Below are positions 7,251-11,770 of a stretch of 11,770 nucleotides of DNA, piece by piece. Made by a program: the position numbers and the translations under genes. Positions within the stretch are counted from its first letter, which is position 1. Each line of letters opens with the position of its first letter. The stretch is from Candidatus Hydrogenedens sp. (lineage in GTDB: Bacteria; Hydrogenedentota; Hydrogenedentia; Hydrogenedentales; Hydrogenedentaceae). The stretch spans positions 1 to 11,770 of the forward strand of contig DAOSUS010000092.1 in NCBI GenBank assembly GCA_035378955.1. Reading direction: 5' to 3'. The notes beneath the pieces are model-generated. The model did no database searches. It worked only from the letters and a program-made list of their open reading frames with translations, and was not told the origin of the DNA.

Positions 7251-8777
7251 TTAGTAGACTTCTATTTCTACAACCTGAAATAAAGATTGATGGGCAGAAT
7301 TATATGTAGGAACGATACGCAAATAATGGGCTGTCTGTGATGGGATTATATCTGTCTGCCAATCTCGATACTCCCCTTGTGTTTTATCTACCACGGTATT
7401 CCAGTTTTGACCGTCATTAGAAAGGTCTATATGGTATTGATAATAACGCTCATCAAGATTGAAAAGTAATAACTGAACCCGATGGACAAGGATATTTTTT
7501 GAAAAGTCAAGAACAATCTCTCCAGGAATACCACAACAGCCAAATCCTGCCGTTCCTGAATAGTTTGTTATATCTCCATCAATCATCCATTCTGGATTTA
7601 AAGATAAACAAAAGCCATCATTGGGTTTTATAACCTTTGTGCCATTATCTATATGGGCATAGTTATTACCCTTACGGTCGGGAACTTTATATTCCTCAAT
7701 CGGCGGTAAATAAGAGGGTGTTTGATACTCCCCATGAATAAAATACGCAATATCTCTATAAATGCTTTTTAACTTATCATCCTGACTATGGGCTAATTTA
7801 TAAATAGTATCATTTGCCTGATACCATGCTATCGGTTTCTTTACCCATTGGAAATGGGTTCCTGCCTGTAAATATTGTTGAAAACGATATTGATGCGTTT
7901 CTGATTTGAAAATTCGGTCATCTAATTCCATTTCTACACCACATTGGAACTCTTGAATACGATAACCCGCCAAAGAAAGACGATGATTTCCTCCCTTCCC
8001 TTCAAAAAAATAATTCGGTTGAAGAAACATGTAATCAAAATTAAGGTCTTTCCATAACCAAACATTGTTCCCTGTAAAATAAGGTATCCAGAAGAATTTC
8101 AATTTGTACCGATGAATTATTTCCGCCATAGCCTTTATTACATTTTCCCTACCTGCTGGGATAGACTCTGCAAGATAGTAAAATCCTATAAAATTCAAGT
8201 GTTCATATCCACCAACTTTGATTTGATAGAGAACTTCATCCATATACCATTGTAATGCCTTTAATACATCTTCCGTCTTTTGAAAATTTAATGGAACTTC
8301 AGAACCCGATAATGTTCCAAAGTTTATGCAATTTATATCAGGTTCAGGAATTGTGATGATAATATTTATTTTGTTTTGTATTTTCCCTTCTTTTTTTATT
8401 TCACCGACACATTCATTAATTGCATCGAGACATGAAGCCCATCTATTGATAAGCCATTTCCACTGTTCAATAGTTGCTATTTCTTCTTTCTTTTGTCCGC
8501 CCCAGAAATACTTACCATCGGAAGAACGATACTCAATTAAAAGGAAAGTATCAAACAAGGGAAATGACTTCTCTATAGAGATATCCGTATAAATAAGATA
8601 CGGTTTAAAATCTTCTGGCTGCCAGTTTCTTCGTTGGTCTGACCCATGATAAATTAAACAAATATTTTTTATCTCAAAACTACGGATATTTTCCTCTGCC
8701 CATAGATAGTTACATAAAAAAAGAATAAAAATATGTATTATCAGAGCAATCTTTGTAATAGTAAATTTTCCTTTCAT
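7251..8777 (-). CDS. Secreted DUF4855 protein with C-terminal F5/8 type C (discoidin-like) domain
   Basis: This is a 508-residue protein. Residues 1 to 27 form a Sec signal peptide: Lys at 2, 4 and 9, a hydrophobic run to about 25, and a likely cut after LWA. Residues about 37 to 350 resemble DUF4855: NICLIYHGS at 38 to 46, FDTFLLIEY at 75 to 83, and a barrel-like pattern with acidic residues in TIPEPD (142 to 147), GFYYLAES (198 to 205) and VEMELDD (281 to 287), reminiscent of glycoside hydrolases. Residues about 375 to 508 look like an F5/8 type C carbohydrate-binding module: WMIDGDITNYSG, GEIVLDFS, VHRVQLLL, YHIDLSNDGQNW and the closing FQVVEIEVY. I infer an extracytoplasmic glycan-binding or glycan-cutting role; activity is unproven. 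The ATG at 8777 is chosen because GGGAGG lies seven bases upstream and it begins the signal peptide directly; an upstream TTG at 8816 would add 13 unlikely residues. Confidence 0.8.
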   Translation of the reverse strand: MKGKFTITKIALIIHIFILFLCNYLWAEENIRSFEIKNICLIYHGSDQRRNWQPEDFKPYLIYTDISIEKSFPLFDTFLLIEYRSSDGKYFWGGQKKEEIATIEQWKWLINRWASCLDAINECVGEIKKEGKIQNKINIIITIPEPDINCINFGTLSGSEVPLNFQKTEDVLKALQWYMDEVLYQIKVGGYEHLNFIGFYYLAESIPAGRENVIKAMAEIIHRYKLKFFWIPYFTGNNVWLWKDLNFDYMFLQPNYFFEGKGGNHRLSLAGYRIQEFQCGVEMELDDRIFKSETHQYRFQQYLQAGTHFQWVKKPIAWYQANDTIYKLAHSQDDKLKSIYRDIAYFIHGEYQTPSYLPPIEEYKVPDRKGNNYAHIDNGTKVIKPNDGFCLSLNPEWMIDGDITNYSGTAGFGCCGIPGEIVLDFSKNILVHRVQLLLFNLDERYYQYHIDLSNDGQNWNTVVDKTQGEYRDWQTDIIPSQTAHYLRIVPTYNSAHQSLFQVVEIEVY

Positions 8778-8784
8778 GGGTATA

Positions 8785-8790
8785 CCTCCC
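8785..8790 (-). promoter_or_regulatory. Ribosome binding site that sets the DUF4855 protein start
   Basis: GGGAGG on the minus strand, seven bases before the ATG at 8777. It decides the start in favour of the signal-peptide methionine over the upstream TTG at 8816. Confidence 0.7.
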
Positions 8791-8824
8791 TTCTCACATA
8801 AAAACAAAACATGCAAAAATATTT

Positions 8825-8865
8825 AAGAGACTTTTAAGTGCTTATACTTACTCGACACTTCTCTT
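8825..8865 (-). repeat. Interrupted inverted repeat in the leader of the DUF4855 gene
   Basis: AAGAG (8825 to 8829) and AAGTG (8836 to 8840) are mirrored by CACTT (8856 to 8860) and CTCTT (8861 to 8865). The left half has a six-base interruption and the loop is 15 bases. It lies between the candidate promoter and the start of the gene on the minus strand, so it could be a leader hairpin or a protein site. It could also be chance. Confidence 0.3.
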
Positions 8866-8901
8866 ATAATTTTTGTTATTAAAAGAAATAAACAATGTTT
8901 A

Positions 8902-8930
8902 AATATAACCGCCTGAAAAAGATTTTTCAA
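8902..8930 (-). promoter_or_regulatory. Candidate sigma-70-like promoter of the DUF4855 gene
   Basis: On the minus strand TTGAAA (8930 to 8925), 17 bp, then TATATT (8907 to 8902). Each box is one base from consensus. Initiation near 8895 gives a leader of about 118 bases. Confidence 0.45.
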
Positions 8931-9007
8931 AATTGTATTTTCTTAACCTCGGATTTTTCCTGTATTTTATTGGACAATTAAAATCGCTTAAATTTTTATT
9001 TTTTCTC

Positions 9008-9036
9008 TTGACTTTTACAATATATTGTGGTATTGT
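9008..9036 (+). promoter_or_regulatory. Candidate promoter of the fliQ-fliR-flhB-flhA cluster
   Basis: TTGACT (9008 to 9013), 17 bp, then TATTGT (9031 to 9036). The -35 box is one base off consensus; the -10 box matches four of six. Initiation near 9043 would give a leader of about 90 bases. A sigma-54 GG-N10-GC arrangement is not present. Confidence 0.4.
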
Positions 9037-9038
9037 AA
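9015..9038. promoter_or_regulatory. Palindromic operator-like element over the fliQ promoter
   Basis: TTACAATA (9015 to 9022) and TATTGTAA (9031 to 9038) are perfect inverted repeats around eight bases. A second perfect palindrome, ACAATATATTGT (9017 to 9028), shares the left arm, so three ATTGT-type half-sites follow one another. The element fills the promoter spacer and covers the -10 box, where a bound dimer would block transcription. Confidence 0.45.
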
Positions 9039-9103
9039 TAATTTGCACTCTATATAATGTGATTTTTGATATAATATTAGAAAATTAAAGATAAGGCGAT
9101 AAC

Positions 9104-9121
9104 ATGAAAAATATATTATAA
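9104..9121 (+). CDS. Possible five-codon leader ORF before fliQ
   Basis: ATG at 9104 starts the peptide MKNIL and ends at TAA (9119 to 9121). TAAGG (9092 to 9096) sits seven bases upstream as a ribosome site. The stop codon overlaps the AAGG that serves fliQ (9120 to 9123), an arrangement suited to translational coupling. It is short enough to be accidental. Confidence 0.25.
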   Translation: MKNIL

Positions 9122-9132
9122 GGTTTTACATT

Positions 9133-9405
9133 ATGTCACCAGATATTCTTGTAGAAGTGGGAAGAAAAGCAATTTGGATAACACTCATGATTTCTGCGCC
9201 GATGTTACTTACGGGGATGTTAGTCGGGCTTGTAATTAGTATTCTGCAATCTGTAACACAGATACAGGAAATTACCTTAACATTTGTTCCAAAAATTTTA
9301 GCGGTTTTTATTGTTTTTTTAATTGCGATACCGTGGATTTCAAGTGTCCTGATTGTTTTTACGCAAGATTTGTTTAATCAAATTCTTGAATTTTCGCGAC
9401 TATGA
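9133..9405 (+). CDS. fliQ: Flagellar type III export apparatus protein FliQ
   Basis: This 90-residue protein has the normal FliQ length and two hydrophobic hairpin helices (about 14 to 41 and 50 to 76). FliQ forms, with FliP and FliR, the export gate at the centre of the flagellar basal body in the inner membrane. Family features are LVGLVISILQSVTQIQE at 30 to 46, followed by TLTFVPKILAV and a closing FTQDLF. The ATG at 9133 has AAGG at nine bases. It is the first gene of the cluster here; fliP, usually immediately upstream, is missing and the neighbour upstream is the divergent DUF4855 gene. The order with fliR and flhB marks a flagellar rather than a virulence-type system, though FliQ alone would not settle this. 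Confidence 0.93.
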   Translation: MSPDILVEVGRKAIWITLMISAPMLLTGMLVGLVISILQSVTQIQEITLTFVPKILAVFIVFLIAIPWISSVLIVFTQDLFNQILEFSRL

Positions 9406-9419
9406 AGGGTTAACTATGG

Positions 9420-10214
9420 ATGGATGAATTTTTACCGACACGAATATTTGAAGTAGATGTTTTTTTATTCTTCATCCTTGTGTTGATGCGGGTATCGGGG
9501 CTTTTTGTTTCTATGCCCGTTTTAGGTTCGCGGAATGTTCCCATGATGGTTAAAGCGGGATTAGCAGGTTTAATAGCCATTATTCTTGTTTCAACAATGT
9601 CTCCCTTACCTCAAGGAATTCCCCATAGTTCTGGAGCATTTCTGATTGTTGGTGCTTATGAATTTCTTATAGGTATCGGTATGGGTTTTATTGTATCCCT
9701 GATGTTTTCCGCTGTTCAGATTGCAGGTGAAATTATGGACTTACAGAGTGGTTTTGGAATGATGAATATTTTCAATCCTGCTATGGAAACGCAGTTTCCT
9801 ATTTTCGGTTTTTATCTATTTATTCTCTGGGCCATGTTTTTCTTATGGATAAATGGACATCTTGTGGTATTGCAGATATTAGGAGATAGTTATAAAACAC
9901 TTCCAATAGGCTTGATGAGCCGAATGGATAATAACTTTGGATGGGAAATAACCCGATGGGGTCAAACGATGTTTATGTATGGGGTTCGTCTTGCGGGACC
10001 TGTCATTGTAACAATGATATTGACTTATGCAGTTATGGGAATATTAGGTAGGGCTATTCCTCAGATACATCTTTTAGTCATTGGTTTCCCTATTACCATT
10101 GGTTTGGGAATGATTGTTGTTGGAATTTCTTTAGGTGCGTATATGGGGGTTTTTGAGGACATGGCACAGGAAATGGTTCGTGAAGTTCAACTTTTTATAC
10201 GAGGTTTAGGATAA
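9420..10214 (+). CDS. fliR: Flagellar type III export apparatus protein FliR
   Basis: This 264-residue, strongly hydrophobic membrane protein with about six predicted membrane segments has the length and pattern of FliR. It is the third component of the FliPQR export gate. Recognisable parts are LMRVSGLFVSMPVLGSRNVP near the N-terminus (22 to 41), the central AYEFLIGIGMGFIVSLMF (about 79 to 96), and the amphipathic AGEIMDLQSGFGMMNIFNP (about 102 to 120), which is typical of FliR. The start is ATG at 9420, with GAAGGG ten bases upstream; ATGs at 9416 and 9424 are out of frame. It follows fliQ by 14 bases and precedes flhB by six, so the three are probably one transcript. Confidence 0.94.
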   Translation: MDEFLPTRIFEVDVFLFFILVLMRVSGLFVSMPVLGSRNVPMMVKAGLAGLIAIILVSTMSPLPQGIPHSSGAFLIVGAYEFLIGIGMGFIVSLMFSAVQIAGEIMDLQSGFGMMNIFNPAMETQFPIFGFYLFILWAMFFLWINGHLVVLQILGDSYKTLPIGLMSRMDNNFGWEITRWGQTMFMYGVRLAGPVIVTMILTYAVMGILGRAIPQIHLLVIGFPITIGLGMIVVGISLGAYMGVFEDMAQEMVREVQLFIRGLG

Positions 10215-10220
10215 CAATTT

Positions 10221-11339
10221 ATGCCAGAAGATGTCGGAGGTGAAAAAGTATTTCCGCCTACTCCACGAAAAAAGGAGCGGGCTCGGGAAGAAGGTAATGT
10301 TACACGAAGTCAAGAATTGACTTCTGCTATCGGTCTGACGGCTGCTATGGTGGCGTTATGGTTCATTGCTCCTCTGACTTTTCAATACTTTCTTTATGTA
10401 ATAAGACATTACTTTGAAGAGCCCTGGCAACCTATTTATGATGCCTCCGAACTCCAATCTCTGATGCTCGAAATTGGGATTTATATAGGAATATGTTCTT
10501 TGCCTTATATTTTAATTATGATGGCAGCAGGTCTGGCAATTACGTATGCACAGGTAGGTTTACTCTGGACTGGAAAACCTCTGATTCCTAAATTAAATCG
10601 AATAAATCCCATTTCCGGATTTAATCGGTTTTTTTCTTTGCGTGCTTTGTATGAATTAGGAAAAAACATTGCGAAACTTGCCTTATTGTTAGTTATGGTT
10701 TATTATGCCCTCCGTTATCGCTGGACCGAGCTTGTTGTTCTTCCCAATTATTCCATTGTTGATATTTTGTATGTTTGTGGTGAACTTTTTCTTGCCGTTT
10801 GGTGGCGTGTGGCCCTGGTTATGCTGGTTTTGGGTATTATGGATTATGGTTTTCAATGGTGGCAACGCGAACAGGATTTGCGTATGACGGTTCGTGAAAT
10901 GCGGGAAGAAATGAAAGAGATGGAAGGAGACCCAGCCATAAAAAGGCGTGTCCGTCAGATGCAAAGGCAAATCGCTTATCAGCGAATGATGCGTGAAGTT
11001 CCTAAAGCCGATGTTATCATAACCAATCCAACGGAATTTGCTGTTGCTTTGCGTTATGATATAAATACAATGCCTGCACCCATTGTTATCGCAAAAGGTG
11101 CAAGAATTATAGCCGAACGAATCCGTGAAATTGCGGTCCATCATCAAGTTCCCATTGTGCAGAAACCGGAACTTGCTCGGACCCTGTATAAAACGGTGGA
11201 GGTCGGACAATCAGTGCCTGAAAATTTGTTCCGTGCCGTTGCGGAAGTATTAGCCTTCGTATATCGTATTGACCGTAGAGAAGAAAAGCGAAGGGAACGG
11301 CAAGAATTTTTATGGAAAGAAAATCGTAAAACAGCATAG
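10221..11339 (+). CDS. flhB: Flagellar export switch protein FlhB, with NPTE in place of NPTH
   Basis: This 372-residue protein has an N-terminal cytoplasmic segment KVFPPTPRKKERAREEGNV (9 to 27), four membrane segments (about 36 to 60, 84 to 110, 146 to 166, 181 to 208) and a soluble C-terminal domain (about 210 to 372). FlhB controls the switch from rod/hook to filament export. It normally cuts itself between Asn and Pro of NPTH. Here the site reads NPTE at 269 to 272: Asn and Pro are kept but the His is Glu. The flanking pattern is normal: LRMTVREMREE (220 to 230), EGDPAIKRR (235 to 243), ITNPTEFAVALRY, and PIVQKPELARTLY (311 to 323). The tail from 351 is highly charged. The gene starts six bases after fliR and ends nine before flhA. 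Confidence 0.95.
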   Translation: MPEDVGGEKVFPPTPRKKERAREEGNVTRSQELTSAIGLTAAMVALWFIAPLTFQYFLYVIRHYFEEPWQPIYDASELQSLMLEIGIYIGICSLPYILIMMAAGLAITYAQVGLLWTGKPLIPKLNRINPISGFNRFFSLRALYELGKNIAKLALLLVMVYYALRYRWTELVVLPNYSIVDILYVCGELFLAVWWRVALVMLVLGIMDYGFQWWQREQDLRMTVREMREEMKEMEGDPAIKRRVRQMQRQIAYQRMMREVPKADVIITNPTEFAVALRYDINTMPAPIVIAKGARIIAERIREIAVHHQVPIVQKPELARTLYKTVEVGQSVPENLFRAVAEVLAFVYRIDRREEKRRERQEFLWKENRKTA

Positions 11340-11348
11340 GATTAAGAT

Positions 11349-11770
11349 ATGGCGGTAGCACCGGCAACACGCGTTCCATCGACAAATATCTGGAGCCTGG
11401 CACGCAGTCCAGACATTGCTCTGGCTATCTGCGTAGTCGGTGTGCTGGTGGTGCTTATTATTCCCATTCCTAAAGTGCTGATGGATTTATTACTGACATT
11501 AAACATTTCTCTATCTGTTGTAGTGCTTTTGTCCTCTATGTATTTACAAAGGGCTGTGGATTTTTCAATCTTTCCATCGTTATTGCTCATTCTTACCTTA
11601 TTCCGACTAAGTCTCAATGTGGCTTCAACCCGATTAATTCTGGCTCAGGCAGATGCCGGGTCCGTTATTCGGGCTTTCGGTACTTTTGTTACCTATGGAA
11701 ATATTTTTGTAGGCATTGATTTTTATCATACTTGTTGTTATTCAGTTTGTTGTGATAACCCGCGGTGCAA
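11349..11770 (+). CDS. flhA: Flagellar export protein FlhA, 5' part, with an apparent frameshift near 11718
   Basis: The ATG at 11349 opens an FlhA N-terminus. After a short leader, RSPDIALAICVVGVLVVLII begins the first membrane helix. Then come DLLLTLNISLSVVVLL and the highly conserved DFSIFPSLLLILTLFRLSLN followed by VASTRLIL, VIRAFGTFV and GNIFVG. FlhA is the large export-gate protein that recruits substrates and chaperones. After Ile123 (11715 to 11717) the frame reads a cysteine-rich non-FlhA sequence, whereas the frame starting with ATC at 11725 gives IILVVIQFVVITRGA, exactly what FlhA should have next. Seven bases lie between the two parts where nine would be expected, so two bases appear to be missing (for example ATTGTGATT reduced to ATTGATT). 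The gene runs off the window. The frame may be genuinely broken or reflect a sequencing error. Confidence 0.88.
   Translation, partial: MAVAPATRVPSTNIWSLARSPDIALAICVVGVLVVLIIPIPKVLMDLLLTLNISLSVVVLLSSMYLQRAVDFSIFPSLLLILTLFRLSLNVASTRLILAQADAGSVIRAFGTFVTYGNIFVGIDFYHTCCYSVCCDNPRC

Larger units (their letters stand above)
8778..9132. other. Divergent control region between the DUF4855 gene and fliQ
   Basis: The 355 bases are AT-rich and hold no substantial ORF. On the minus strand are the candidate promoter, leader repeat and ribosome site of the DUF4855 gene. On the plus strand are a candidate promoter with an overlapping palindrome (9008 to 9038) and a five-codon ORF (9104 to 9121) before fliQ. 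No fliP or fliO remnant is recognisable. Confidence 0.6.

Noticed and set aside
9028..9046. Possible sigma-54 promoter before fliQ (TGG ... TTGCAC)
   Set aside because: The GG and GC are 14 bases apart rather than 10, so the spacing rules it out.
10689..11210. Long minus-strand open frame inside flhB
   Set aside because: It lies wholly antisense to a clear FlhB reading frame and its sequence is His/Asn/Phe-rich with no domain; it reflects the codon bias of flhB.
9133..11339. Virulence-type (injectisome) secretion genes instead of flagellar ones
   Set aside because: The order fliQ-fliR-flhB-flhA, protein lengths and the conserved FlhA and FlhB stretches fit the flagellar family; no injectisome-specific genes are present.
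1..11770. CRISPR arrays, tRNA or rRNA genes, insertion sequences
   Set aside because: No regularly spaced repeats, cloverleaf or rRNA motifs, or transposase-like frames were seen on either strand.

Overview
The window looks like a chromosomal segment of an AT-rich, flagellated, menaquinone-making bacterium with a Gram-negative-style cell plan. The flagellar export genes fliQ, fliR, flhB and flhA indicate motility. MenF and MenD indicate the classical (isochorismate) menaquinone route. The Tat-signal sugar-isomerase-like protein and the secreted DUF4855/discoidin protein are of a sort common in PVC-type and related uncultured phyla. That placement is an inference; nothing here fixes the taxon.

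Left end (1 to about 2200, minus strand) is a small accessory or defence patch. It holds a HigB-type toxin followed by the first codons of its antitoxin, which runs off the window. Next to them is a type I restriction-modification methyltransferase (hsdM) with no hsdS or hsdR beside it. From 2172 to 2910 lies an AT-rich gap with one imperfect inverted repeat and no convincing gene.

Centre (2911 to 7205, plus strand): menF and menD overlap by 4 bp and form an operon for the first two committed steps of menaquinone synthesis, chorismate to isochorismate to SEPHCHC. They are followed by a separately promoted, Tat-exported TIM-barrel protein of the xylose-isomerase-like family. Convergent with it (8777 to 7251, minus) is a secreted DUF4855 protein with a C-terminal F5/8 type C domain.

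Right end (9133 to 11770, plus strand): fliQ, fliR, flhB and the 5' part of flhA are tightly packed, and fliP, which usually comes first, is not upstream. The intergenic region before fliQ holds a palindromic operator-like element on a candidate promoter, plus a five-codon leader ORF. FlhB carries NPTE instead of the usual NPTH at its self-cleavage site. The flhA reading frame breaks near 11718 to 11724, and typical FlhA sequence resumes in another frame, consistent with a 2-base deletion or a sequencing error.

I did not find a convincing wholly new system. The best leads are the NPTE FlhB, the flhA frameshift, the palindromic fliQ control region, the possibly leaderless toxin transcript and the orphan hsdM.
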